NCBI GenBank assembly: GCA_027318525.1
Contig: DAHVPA010000012.1
Span: 1-18,693, forward strand
DNA length: 18,693 nucleotides
Direction: 5' to 3'
From: Candidatus Cloacimonadota bacterium
Lineage (GTDB): Bacteria > Cloacimonadota > Cloacimonadia > Cloacimonadales > Cloacimonadaceae
Below the pieces are notes generated by a model, which saw only the letters and a program-made list of their open reading frames with translations, was not told the DNA's origin and ran no database searches. This document shows positions 1-8,545 of the stretch, piece by piece (the first letter of the stretch is position 1; each line of letters starts with the position of its first letter). Both the position numbers and the translations under genes were made by a program.

Positions 1-527
1 TTCCATATAGTTACTGGCAAAAAATCCTGCCGGATGACGTGACAACTGAAAAGCAGTATATCGCTATCTGTAGAGGTTTGGAAAGGGCGGGATTTATCCA
101 GTATGAGCTATCCAATTTTGCCTTGCCGGGCAGAGAAAGCAGACACAACCTGCACTATTGGCTAGTTGAAGACTATATTGGTCTGGGTGCCGGCGCCAGT
201 GGATTTATCAGACGCCAGCGTTATAAAAAGCCGGAAGATATTGAGCTCTGGACACACTCTGTGCAGAGAGGCGATATTCTGTATGAATTGGAAAGCGAGA
301 CCAAGGCTCAGCAAAAGACGGATTTTATTATCATGCAGTTCAGGCTGACGCGGGGACTGGACCCGCAGGCTTATAAAGAAAGGTTCGGCACCGATTTCGT
401 GACCGATTATCATGATACACTGGAGCGCTTTATCGCCTCGGGACATATCCTGCCAGGCAACGGATTCTTTCAGCTGGCACCCAAGGCAAGGTTTGTCTCC
501 AATCATATCCTGCAGGAATTTGCCTGA
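1..527 (+). CDS. hemW: HemW-like radical SAM heme chaperone, C-terminal part (5' end outside window)
   Basis: The reading frame is open from the window edge (codons from base 3) to TGA at 525-527, so only about 174 C-terminal residues are visible. The stretch with LERAGFIQYELSNFALPG followed by SRHNLHYW and YIGLGAGASGF is the conserved central/C-terminal signature of the HemN/HemW family (AGF.QYE.SN.A.PG, SRHN..YW, GLGAGA.G). HemW binds heme and an iron-sulfur cluster and delivers heme; older annotations call it oxygen-independent coproporphyrinogen III oxidase. The radical SAM CxxxCxxC motif would lie upstream and cannot be checked, so a HemN-type oxidase is not formally excluded, but the short HemN_C-like tail fits HemW. 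The next gene starts 8 nt downstream, suggesting co-transcription. Confidence 0.85.
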   Translation, partial: PYSYWQKILPDDVTTEKQYIAICRGLERAGFIQYELSNFALPGRESRHNLHYWLVEDYIGLGAGASGFIRRQRYKKPEDIELWTHSVQRGDILYELESETKAQQKTDFIIMQFRLTRGLDPQAYKERFGTDFVTDYHDTLERFIASGHILPGNGFFQLAPKARFVSNHILQEFA

Positions 528-535
528 GATTATCC

Positions 536-1822
536 ATGCTGACAAAGATAAAAAAACTGCTGGCTGACGCAATCAAAGGCACGGAGTTTGAAGGCAAGAC
601 CTGGTTTGCCGGTGGTTGCGTCAGGGACGAACTCATAGGCAGGAAAACCCAGGATATTGACATAACGGTGGAATTGCAGGAAGGTGGAATCAGGCTGGCA
701 AAGCATTTGCACGCAGTCGGACTGGCAACAAAACCGGTGGTGTATAAACAATTCGGCACCGCTCTGGTCAAAATCAGGGATTACAAAATCGAACTGGTGA
801 TGACGCGTAAGGAGAATTACCGCTATCGCAACAGAAAGCCGGATGTGCAGTTCGGCAGCCTCAGGGAAGACGTCATGCGGCGGGATTTTACGGTAAATTC
901 ACTGCTGCTGAATGTATCGGATGGAAGGCTATTGGACCTTTGTGGAAGAGGAAAGGCAGACCTTGAAGCTAAAATCATCCGCGCTACTTCCGACCCGGAA
1001 ATCATCTTCAGAGAAGACCCGCTCAGGATGTTGCGCGCTATCAGGATTGCGACTTATCTGCAGTTTGAGATAGAGAAAAAGACCTGGCTGGATATAAAGA
1101 AATTTGCATGCGAAATCGGGCATATTTCACGTGAAAGGATTGCCGAAGAGACTTTGAAGATAATAGCTTGCCCTAACTTTTTGACAGGATTGGCTCTGCT
1201 GGTGAAGTCAGGACTCAAGTCCGCCGCATTTCCCGGCTTGAAGTTTCCTCGGGTTTTACTGGAACTCCACTTATTTGAACCGGGGCTGAGACCCACCCTG
1301 TTTATCAAGCCGTCAGTGGAGAGATTGAGCATTGCCTCCAGACTGGTGTTGCTCCTTTGGTGGCATGTTGATACCGGTAAATATCTGAGAATGCTCAAGC
1401 TGCCGGCACGTGAAATCAGGCATGTGGCAAAGCTGCGATCAATATGTAAAATAACCCGCAGATATGATGAGGTGGGAGTCCTGAACAAGCAGGAAGAATA
1501 TCGCCTTATAGCCTGGCAGTCGCAGGACTTCATTGATGAATTCTTAATGCTGTATCCCTTTACCGGTATCTTTTGGGGATATGGCGAAAAAACCTGGTAT
1601 GCTGATTTGCAGAATTGCCAGAATATCCGGCATGCCCTGAAGCAGATAGAGAAAAACAGATTTAGCTTGACAGGAGATGACCTGATTCGGACTTTTTGCA
1701 TCAAAAGCAGCCCAAAAATAGGAAAAATTCTGGATGCTGCTTTTAATTACTGGCTCAGGAATCCACATGCCGATAAACAGGAGATGTTGGATTTCCTGGC
1801 TGGAAAACCGGAAAAAGAATGA
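536..1822 (+). CDS. cca: CCA-adding enzyme / poly(A) polymerase family (class II tRNA nucleotidyltransferase)
   Basis: This 428-residue protein carries the class II nucleotidyltransferase head domain. GGCVRD is at residues 26-31, with the metal-binding pair D40 and D42 in the stretch TQDIDITVE. RRDFTVNSL is at about 115-123 (motif B, RRD), and EDPLRMLRAIR at 160-170 matches the EDxLR template-recognition motif. HISRERIAEE at 196-205 matches the following helical region. Such enzymes add or repair the 3' CCA of tRNAs in the cytoplasm; PcnB-type poly(A) polymerases share the same fold, so specificity cannot be settled by eye. No HD phosphohydrolase motif is evident. The start ATG lies 8 nt after hemW, and the stop overlaps the next start as ATGA, indicating translational coupling. 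Confidence 0.88.
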   Translation: MLTKIKKLLADAIKGTEFEGKTWFAGGCVRDELIGRKTQDIDITVELQEGGIRLAKHLHAVGLATKPVVYKQFGTALVKIRDYKIELVMTRKENYRYRNRKPDVQFGSLREDVMRRDFTVNSLLLNVSDGRLLDLCGRGKADLEAKIIRATSDPEIIFREDPLRMLRAIRIATYLQFEIEKKTWLDIKKFACEIGHISRERIAEETLKIIACPNFLTGLALLVKSGLKSAAFPGLKFPRVLLELHLFEPGLRPTLFIKPSVERLSIASRLVLLLWWHVDTGKYLRMLKLPAREIRHVAKLRSICKITRRYDEVGVLNKQEEYRLIAWQSQDFIDEFLMLYPFTGIFWGYGEKTWYADLQNCQNIRHALKQIEKNRFSLTGDDLIRTFCIKSSPKIGKILDAAFNYWLRNPHADKQEMLDFLAGKPEKE

Positions 1823-3093
1823 TTTGTAAGAAAGCCCTAACCTATAGAAAGACTCTTTTGACCATCTTTATCCTCATACTGGGAGTGTGCCTTTCCGCGG
1901 AAATTCTGATACCGATGGACATTACCCAGAGCAATCATCTGAAAGCCTATGGAATGGCTTTTTATGCCTTGCAGCAGCAACTTACGGTGAAATGGCTGCT
2001 CAATTACAGGGGTGGTTCTTTCCTGATAAATGACTCAGCCGGCATAACCGGAGCTTGTAACATCCGGGGAGTCAGATATGAAAGTATAGGCTCAGATGTG
2101 GTGGGAGCCATCCTGCTGGAAATCCAGTCCGCCAATATGGAAGCGGTTGTATTGGAAAAGGAACCCGCCATCGCAGTCTATATCCCGCCCAATGCGCTGC
2201 CCTGGGATGATGCGGTCGCTTTAGCGCTGGATTATGCCGAGATTAAATATGACAGAATCTGGGATGAAGAAGTCCTGCAGGGTAAACTCAATGACTACGA
2301 CTGGCTGCACCTGCACCATGAGGACTTCACAGGTCAGTATGGCAAGTTTTTCGGTTCTTACAGAAGCACATCCTGGTATCAGAATGATGTGCGCACCAGT
2401 GAAGCGATGGCAGCCAAGCTGGGTTTTGCCAAGGTCTGGCAGCTTAAGCATGCTGTTGCCGAGAAAATCCGGGATTATGTGGTAAACGGCGGTTTTCTGT
2501 TTGCTATGTGCGGCGCTATAGACACAATTGACATAGCTTTGGCGGCAGGAGATACGGATATCTGCGAAGCAGAATTTGACGGGGACGGAATTGATCCCAA
2601 TTACCAGAGCAAGCTGGATTTTTCCAGGACCTTCGCCTTTGAGAATTTTAACCTTAAGCCAAATCCGTATGAATACGAGTTTTCCGATCTGGATGCCAGT
2701 GATTATATAAGGCTGCGGGGTGCAGAAGCGGATTTCTTTCAATTGTTTGATTTTTCCGCCAAATATGATCCTGTGCCTACAATGCTTACCCAGTGCCACA
2801 CCAATGTCATCAACGGATTTCTGGGTCAGACCACATCCATCTTTAAGGATAAGATAAAAAAGAGCGTCATTATAATGGCGGAAGCTCCCGGACAGACAGA
2901 TGCCAAATATCTGCACGGCAATCTGGGCAAGGGGACATTCACCTTTTTCGGCGGACATGACCCGGAAGATTATCAGCACAGGATTGGCGATCCGGAAACC
3001 ATCCTGGAACTGTATAAAAATTCACCCGGCTACAGGCTTATCCTGAATAATGTGCTGTTTCCTGCTGCAGAAAAGAAACAGCTAAAAACCTGA
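1819..3093 (+). CDS. Secreted protein of the family mis-labelled 'asparagine synthetase B'
   Basis: This 424-residue protein has a hydrophobic N-terminus (residues about 11-27, ending near CLSAE) that looks like a signal peptide, so it probably acts in the periplasm or at the outer membrane. The segments ILIPMDITQSNHLKAYG, WLLNYRGGSFL, YDWLHLHHEDFTGQYGKF and GGFLFAMCGAIDTIDIALA are those I associate with a conserved Bacteroidetes/Cloacimonadota family that databases often call asparagine synthetase B. I see neither an N-terminal catalytic Cys nor an SGGxDS ATP-pyrophosphatase loop, so real asparagine synthetase activity is unlikely. The GGFLFAMCGA and HLHHEDF stretches hint at a class I glutamine-amidotransferase-like fold, but this is tentative. 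It starts inside the cca stop (ATGA overlap) and ends 8 nt before the MCE gene, suggesting an envelope-related role. True function unknown. Confidence 0.75.
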   Translation: MICKKALTYRKTLLTIFILILGVCLSAEILIPMDITQSNHLKAYGMAFYALQQQLTVKWLLNYRGGSFLINDSAGITGACNIRGVRYESIGSDVVGAILLEIQSANMEAVVLEKEPAIAVYIPPNALPWDDAVALALDYAEIKYDRIWDEEVLQGKLNDYDWLHLHHEDFTGQYGKFFGSYRSTSWYQNDVRTSEAMAAKLGFAKVWQLKHAVAEKIRDYVVNGGFLFAMCGAIDTIDIALAAGDTDICEAEFDGDGIDPNYQSKLDFSRTFAFENFNLKPNPYEYEFSDLDASDYIRLRGAEADFFQLFDFSAKYDPVPTMLTQCHTNVINGFLGQTTSIFKDKIKKSVIIMAEAPGQTDAKYLHGNLGKGTFTFFGGHDPEDYQHRIGDPETILELYKNSPGYRLILNNVLFPAAEKKQLKT

Positions 3094-3101
3094 GTGGTAT
3101 T

Positions 3102-4004
3102 ATGACAGAATTTTATCAGGACCAACGCAAGATTGAATTGAGGGTGGGGATAATTGCAGTCGTCTGCATCCTGATCCTAATCTTTGGCTATGCCTGGCTG
3201 CGCAACGCTTTTCTGTTAAGGACGATGACCCGGCTAAGCATTAAGTTTGAAAGCGCTCAGGGCATCGAAGTGGGAGACAAGGTAACTGTTAACGGTATGG
3301 AAGCTGGCAGAATCACCGATATTGACCAGTTGCGTGACGGAATCCTGATCAAGAGCCAGATCAAGCTGAAATATCCCATCCTGGAAGGATCCCGTTTTAT
3401 TATCCAGGATAGCAACCTGATGGGCGGCAAGCAGCTTGACATCATCAATTCTGCCTCAGGCAAACAACTTGATACAAACCGGATTCTGATAGGTGAGAAT
3501 TCATACGGAATGACAGCTCTGCTCAGTACCACAGCGTTGACAATGCATCAGGTAAATCAGTTGCTGACTGACCTTCGTAATCCGGACGGTCTCTTTGAAC
3601 AGATTAAAACCACGTTCAACGAAACCCAGAATACTTTCGGCAAGGTCAATTCCACTCTGGATGACAGCAAGGAAAATCTGAATAAAGCTCTGGAACAGAT
3701 TGCAGCTTCAGCTACCAGACTGAATGAGCTGATAGCGCAGAACAAGCCCAATCTGGATAGGACACTGAGCCTGACTCCCGACCTGATAATTAAAGTCCAG
3801 ACCACTCTGGACAGTTTGCAGATGGCTACTTCGCTGTTGCATAATGCAGTTAGGGATATGTCCGAGGGCAAGGGAACTCTGCCCTCTATGATCAATGACG
3901 ACCAGTTATATCTTAATCTGCTCAATTCGTCTGCCCGGCTGGATTCGCTTCTCATCGATATTAAGAAAAGACCAGGGCGTTACTTCAGGGTAAAGGTGTT
4001 CTGA
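3102..4004 (+). CDS. MlaD-like MCE-domain protein (substrate-binding part of a lipid ABC transporter)
   Basis: This 300-residue protein has a short cytoplasmic start, one membrane helix (about residues 14-32) and an MCE domain (about 43-117). The MCE domain shows FESAQGIEVGDKVTVNGMEAGRI and, near its end, NLMGGKQLDI, the characteristic G..V...G...G.V and (G/L)xxxLxI pattern of MlaD/Ttg2C proteins. A long, probably coiled-coil C-terminal region follows (about 150-265), with many Asn/Gln/Leu and the stretch GTLPSMINDDQLYLNL that is common in this family. MCE proteins form hexameric rings that pass phospholipids between inner and outer membranes, powered by MlaE/MlaF partners. Those partners are not in the window, so the transporter must be encoded elsewhere or upstream of hemW. 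GAGTGG upstream is a modest ribosome-binding site. Confidence 0.88.
   Translation: MTEFYQDQRKIELRVGIIAVVCILILIFGYAWLRNAFLLRTMTRLSIKFESAQGIEVGDKVTVNGMEAGRITDIDQLRDGILIKSQIKLKYPILEGSRFIIQDSNLMGGKQLDIINSASGKQLDTNRILIGENSYGMTALLSTTALTMHQVNQLLTDLRNPDGLFEQIKTTFNETQNTFGKVNSTLDDSKENLNKALEQIAASATRLNELIAQNKPNLDRTLSLTPDLIIKVQTTLDSLQMATSLLHNAVRDMSEGKGTLPSMINDDQLYLNLLNSSARLDSLLIDIKKRPGRYFRVKVF
3992..3998 (+). promoter_or_regulatory. Ribosome-binding site fixing a TTG start
   Basis: AAAGGTG lies 6 nt before the TTG at 4005, which directly follows the TGA of the MCE gene (4002-4004). Starting here gives a classic signal peptide beginning with MKSIRLLIFVMLL. The next in-frame ATG (about 4035) would remove the positively charged N-region. 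The TTG is therefore the preferred start. Confidence 0.7.
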
Positions 4005-7000
4005 TTGAAATCAATCCGACTGCTGATTTTCGTCATGTTGCTGGTGGGCAGTTCATTCCTGCACGGATACTACTTTGGGCAGAACAAGGTAAATGCTGCC
4101 AAGACAGGCTGGGCACAGATTCAGTCTATGCATTTCGATGTCTATTTTCCTGCCGGAGAAGACAATTTTGGCAGGCTGGCAGCCCTGATGGCGGAAGATA
4201 CCTATTACTACCTCAAAGCTGATCTCAAGTTCCCCGCCGTCAGCAGGATAACCATTATCTTTTATACATCACGTCAGGAATTTCAGACCACCAATATCAT
4301 CTATCCTCTGCTTTCTGAAGGAGTGGGCGGATTCACTGAAAGCGTTAAAAACCGCGTGGTGGTGCCTTTTGACGGCAGCTATAAGAATCTGGAGCAGGTG
4401 TTGACCCATGAACTTACACATGCCTACCTGAATGCTCTTGATAGCGGTTCTCCCGGCTCTTTCTTCTATCTGCGCACCATGAATTTCCCGTTTTGGTTTT
4501 CGGAAGGTTTGCCGGAGTTTGAAGCAGTAGGGGGGACGGACGTCAACAACAATGCTTTTATCCTTGATCTCATACTAAATGACAGGTTTCCGTCGCTGAC
4601 CGATGTTTCTGGTTACAGTGCCTACAGATTGGGAGAATCATTTCTGGTCTTTCTGAGCAAAAGGTATGGCAGGCAGAAGGTAATGGATTACCTATATTCA
4701 CTGCGGGCTGTAAATGATGCGGACAGAGCTTCCAAAAAAGTATTCGGGCTGGAATTCAAAGAACTTGAACAGCGCTGGCGTAATCAGCTCAAGCGCGAGT
4801 ATTTTCCCTACATTCAGTCTCATACCCTTCCGGGAGAATACAGCACCCTTAAAACGAAGCACACGGAAGACGGCTCTTATTTCAATCTGGCACCCCGTTT
4901 TTCACCTGACGGCAGCAGATATATCTATTACTCCAACAAAGACGGCAGGTTCAGTATCTGGAGGGGTGGGATTTTTGACGCCTCGCAAAACCGCAGGCTG
5001 ATCAAAGGTGAAGCTACAGGTAGTATGGAAGAGTTTCACTATCTGCGCACCAACCTTGCCTGGTTTCCCGATAACAGACACTTTGCCTATGTAGCCAAAA
5101 CCTCGACTGGCGATGTGATTCACAAAGCTGATTATGAGTCAGGAGAGATAGTAACAAGCTATGTTTTGCCGGGGTTTAAAGCTATCTATGAAATTGACGT
5201 GGCTCCGGACGGAAAAAGCTGTATTCTGGCAGGGCAGAAAGATATGCAGACCGATCTTTACTGGTATGATTTTACAACCGGCAGCATAAGGCAACTCACC
5301 GATGACAGCTATTCCGATGCCCAGCCACGCTTTTCGCCTGACGGTCAAAACATTGCCTATGCCTCAGAGCAGAGCTTTTATAAAGCAGATTACCGGAAGG
5401 GATATTTCTCCACCCTGCATTCCGATATATGCATAGTAAATCTAGCTACCGGGATTTCAACCCGTGTTACACAAGACGATTTTAACTGCACTCATCCGGT
5501 TTGGGACAGCACGGGCACTAAGCTGACCTTTATCTCTGAACAAGACAGTATCCCCAATCTGGAACAGATCGATTTGACTTCAAGTACCAGAACTAAGGTA
5601 ACCAGGACTCTTAGTGGAGTATATAGCTTTGATCTGACAGCAAATTCCAACTATCTGGTTTATTCCTGTTTCTTTAACGGCGGCTGGGATATCTTTTTGA
5701 AATCTGAACCCATGGCAGACCTGACCTCAATCCCTTATCAACTTCCGAATGCTGAATCTGCACCGGATACCCTTTTAAGCAGAATTGACCTTTCCAGACT
5801 GGGATTGTATGGCGAAAGGGTTAAGCATAAACCGGTCACAGATGGCGGTCCGATGTATATTCAGAAAAACTCCACTGTTCTGGATTTTGCTCCCGGGGCT
5901 GATTCTTTGCGTCTAAAACCTGATTTCTCCTGGGATGACAGACCTGACAGCGCTAAAGTGATGCCAGCCGTCAAGCCCTATAAGATTAAGCTTCGGCTGG
6001 ATAGTTTTTTTGGCGGATTTGCCTATTCTTCATCAGTGGGAACCATTGGCAACCTGGAAATGGGTCTCAGCGACGTTATGGGCAATCACGCCATCGGCAT
6101 CAGTCTTGCCATTGCCGGCAAGATAAAAGACTCAAACCTGGTCCTCACATATCTCTATCTGCCAAAACGCATTGACCATGGTTTTGGTGTTTATAATCTG
6201 TTGGATGAGGTAATCTATTATTATCCCGGGTTTGATGATTTCTACCGCGAAAGAATCAGGGAAACGGGCTTGTATTATCTGTTGCGTTACCCCTTCAATA
6301 AATTCATCCGCATGGATTTTGAAAACATGCTCTATTCCTGGGAATACCACTGGGATTACTGGCTGCAGGCAAGTGCTGATAATTCTGCCTGGATCAATGA
6401 CATTGTCCCCAAAAGGACAGACCTGATCTATGAGCCTGCAGTTTCATTTGTGCATGATAACGCCCTCTATGGTTCGACAGGTCCGATGCTGGGCTGGAAA
6501 GGTTATCTGACTCTGCGGAAAAGCTTCGCTCTTCATAACAACGATTACCATACAGTTTATGCCGACTTCCGTTCCTATTCCCTGTTCAGCAAAAGGTATT
6601 CGCTGGCATTACGGATGGTGGGGGGATTCAGCGGTGGCAAGCATCCCCAGTCCTTTGACCTGAATGGCTATTACGGAGTGCGGGGGCTGGAGGATGACCT
6701 GACCGGGGAAAAGATAGCCATGTTTTCCACTGAGCTGCGTTATCCTTTTCTGGATTATCTTTCCATCGCATTTCCCGTGCCGATTACCCTTACTTCACTC
6801 CGGGGCAGCGCATTTGCCGATTTGGGCAGTGTCTGGAACCGGAATTCTGCTTTTCAGGGTATGAGTGGAGATAAGCTTAAGGATTTACACCTGGGGTTTG
6901 GTTTTGGTCCGCGCCTTAACATCGGTTTTGCCGTTCTTAAGTTCGATTTTGCCTGGCTTACCGACCTGTCCAATATCTCCAAGCCTACTTATTACTTCAG

Positions 7001-7019
7001 CCTGACCGAGGACTTTTAA
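4005..7019 (+). CDS. Outer-membrane fusion: peptidase-MA-like zinc protease + TolB-like propeller + Omp85/BamA-like barrel
   Basis: This 1004-residue protein starts at TTG. A signal peptide (about 1-25) precedes a gluzincin metalloprotease domain (about 35-260). That domain has HELTH at 135-139 and, 28 residues on, SEGLPEFE with E167 placed like the third zinc ligand (compare WLNEGFA in M1 enzymes). WD40/TolB-like propeller blades follow (about 280-560), each carrying FSPDGS, FSPDGQ or WDSTGT motifs. The last third is rich in alternating aromatic/polar strands; it contains YYGVRGLEDDLTGE (VRG at 892-894, the Omp85 signature), TELRYPFLD and FADLGSVW, and ends in Phe, as outer-membrane barrels do. 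The protein is presumably anchored by the barrel with its protease and propeller in the periplasm or at the surface. All key protease residues are present, so it should be active. It follows the MCE gene with no gap; substrate unknown. Confidence 0.88.
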   Translation: MKSIRLLIFVMLLVGSSFLHGYYFGQNKVNAAKTGWAQIQSMHFDVYFPAGEDNFGRLAALMAEDTYYYLKADLKFPAVSRITIIFYTSRQEFQTTNIIYPLLSEGVGGFTESVKNRVVVPFDGSYKNLEQVLTHELTHAYLNALDSGSPGSFFYLRTMNFPFWFSEGLPEFEAVGGTDVNNNAFILDLILNDRFPSLTDVSGYSAYRLGESFLVFLSKRYGRQKVMDYLYSLRAVNDADRASKKVFGLEFKELEQRWRNQLKREYFPYIQSHTLPGEYSTLKTKHTEDGSYFNLAPRFSPDGSRYIYYSNKDGRFSIWRGGIFDASQNRRLIKGEATGSMEEFHYLRTNLAWFPDNRHFAYVAKTSTGDVIHKADYESGEIVTSYVLPGFKAIYEIDVAPDGKSCILAGQKDMQTDLYWYDFTTGSIRQLTDDSYSDAQPRFSPDGQNIAYASEQSFYKADYRKGYFSTLHSDICIVNLATGISTRVTQDDFNCTHPVWDSTGTKLTFISEQDSIPNLEQIDLTSSTRTKVTRTLSGVYSFDLTANSNYLVYSCFFNGGWDIFLKSEPMADLTSIPYQLPNAESAPDTLLSRIDLSRLGLYGERVKHKPVTDGGPMYIQKNSTVLDFAPGADSLRLKPDFSWDDRPDSAKVMPAVKPYKIKLRLDSFFGGFAYSSSVGTIGNLEMGLSDVMGNHAIGISLAIAGKIKDSNLVLTYLYLPKRIDHGFGVYNLLDEVIYYYPGFDDFYRERIRETGLYYLLRYPFNKFIRMDFENMLYSWEYHWDYWLQASADNSAWINDIVPKRTDLIYEPAVSFVHDNALYGSTGPMLGWKGYLTLRKSFALHNNDYHTVYADFRSYSLFSKRYSLALRMVGGFSGGKHPQSFDLNGYYGVRGLEDDLTGEKIAMFSTELRYPFLDYLSIAFPVPITLTSLRGSAFADLGSVWNRNSAFQGMSGDKLKDLHLGFGFGPRLNIGFAVLKFDFAWLTDLSNISKPTYYFSLTEDF

Positions 7020-7054
7020 CAAAACTAATAAATAAATGTGAAAAGGGGATACCA

Positions 7055-8536
7055 ATGAAAATTGACGTAGTCCGTAAGTTGCCCGATCTGATCGATACCC
7101 TCGTGCTTTGCCACAGGGAAAACGGTGAACTGGAAGTATTTGAAGACTGGATTGCCGAGCCCATGCTGGAAGCAGTAAAGCGCTTCATCGATGCGGAAGG
7201 AATCTGCTTCAAACCCAATGAACTGCATACCTTTCATTATTTCAATAAGACCCATCACTGCAAGATCATCCTGCTGGGCATGGAAGAGCCGGAAGCTCTG
7301 ACTCCGGAAAAAGTGCGCCGTAATCTTGCCGACGCTGTCCGCATGTGCGTTAAGCTCAAGTCCAAACAGATTTATCTCTTACCCGGATTTGATTTTGAGC
7401 TTACCGATGCGATGACAGGTCAGGTCATGGCAGAAGCTGCTCTGCTAAGCATCTACAAATTTGATAAATACCTTTCGGAATCAAATTATGAGACTCCAGA
7501 TGCTCTGCATCTGGTGCAGGATTCCAAGAATACCAGAAACCTGAACAAGGGTATTCTGGAAGGCAGAATCCTGGCTGAAGCAGCCAACCTGGCGCGCGAT
7601 ATGGTCAATGAACCTGCCAATGTGCTCTATCCTGATGCCTTGGCTGATTTGGCAAAAAAAGCTGCTCTGCAATACGGATTTTCCATTGAAATTTTCAATC
7701 TGGATAAACTGCGTCGCATGAAGATGGAAGCCTTTCTGGCAGTTGCCAAAGGTTCAAAGAATGAGCCGCGCCTTATCATTATGCGCTATCAGGGTAATCC
7801 CGACGGTAAGCATGACACCATCGGACTGATTGGTAAAGGTCTTACTTATGACAGTGGCGGATATTGCATCAAACCGCCCCAGGGCATGGCAAACATGAAG
7901 ACCGATATGGCTGGCGCTGCTGCAGTGATAGGCACCATGGCAGCGATTTCCACCCTCAAGCTCAAGGTCAATGTCACAGCCATTATTGCTGCCTGTGAAA
8001 ACATGATTTCCGGTGAAGCATATAGAGTTGGCGATATCGTCCGTTCCATGTCCGGCAAGACAATTGAAGTGCTCAATACCGATGCGGAAGGACGCCTGAC
8101 TCTGGTGGACGCCATCCATTATGCCATCGAGCGTGAACATATAGTTAAAGTGATAGATATCGCCACTCTGACAGGAGCTGCTGTAGCTGCTTTGGGAACT
8201 GCCATTTCAGCCGTCATCACCAATGACCAGGATTGGTTTGCCGATTTGGAACAGGCTGCTCATGCCACAGGTGAAATGGTCTGGCAATTGCCCAATTATC
8301 CTGATTATAAAAAACTGCTCAAGAGCGAAATCGCCGATATTAAAAACATCGGCGGACAGTGGGGTGGAGCCATCACGGCAGCCCTCTTTATCCAGGAATT
8401 TGTCCAGGATATGCCCTGGCTGCATATTGATATTGCAGGACCTTCCAGCACGGACAAGGAAGCCGGTTACAACAGTTATGGAGCAACCGGAGTTGGTGTG
8501 CGTCTGCTCACTACACTGCTCAAATCCATGGAATAG
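7055..8536 (+). CDS. pepA: Leucyl aminopeptidase, M17 family
   Basis: This 493-residue protein, the usual length for M17, has a variable N-terminal domain (1-165) and a strongly conserved catalytic domain. Two-metal site: K261 and D266 in GKGLTYDSGG, D284 in MKTDMAGAAAV, and D343 and E345 in NTDAEGRLTL. K273 (CIKP) and R347 are the expected catalytic residues. The enzyme removes N-terminal residues, preferably hydrophobic, from peptides in the cytoplasm and normally forms hexamers. AAGGGG (7043-7048) is a good ribosome-binding site 6 nt before the ATG. The 35-nt gap to the previous gene and the short spacing to ctfA suggest one operon. Its place before a CoA-transferase fits a peptide-fermenting metabolism (inference). 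Confidence 0.95.
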   Translation: MKIDVVRKLPDLIDTLVLCHRENGELEVFEDWIAEPMLEAVKRFIDAEGICFKPNELHTFHYFNKTHHCKIILLGMEEPEALTPEKVRRNLADAVRMCVKLKSKQIYLLPGFDFELTDAMTGQVMAEAALLSIYKFDKYLSESNYETPDALHLVQDSKNTRNLNKGILEGRILAEAANLARDMVNEPANVLYPDALADLAKKAALQYGFSIEIFNLDKLRRMKMEAFLAVAKGSKNEPRLIIMRYQGNPDGKHDTIGLIGKGLTYDSGGYCIKPPQGMANMKTDMAGAAAVIGTMAAISTLKLKVNVTAIIAACENMISGEAYRVGDIVRSMSGKTIEVLNTDAEGRLTLVDAIHYAIEREHIVKVIDIATLTGAAVAALGTAISAVITNDQDWFADLEQAAHATGEMVWQLPNYPDYKKLLKSEIADIKNIGGQWGGAITAALFIQEFVQDMPWLHIDIAGPSSTDKEAGYNSYGATGVGVRLLTTLLKSME

Positions 8537-8541
8537 GTGAG
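8535..8541 (+). promoter_or_regulatory. Ribosome-binding site choosing ATG 8546 for ctfA
   Basis: AGGTGAG overlaps the pepA stop (TAG at 8534-8536) and sits 4 nt before ATG 8546. A GTG at 8537 is in frame but falls inside this Shine-Dalgarno sequence and lacks one of its own. ATG 8546, giving MVKIITAEEAV, is therefore the better start. Confidence 0.65.
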
Positions 8542-8545
8542 TGGT

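Noticed and set aside
8537..8545. GTG start for ctfA
   Set aside because: It lies inside the AGGTGAG Shine-Dalgarno sequence; ATG 8546 has the proper spacing and gives the usual N-terminus.
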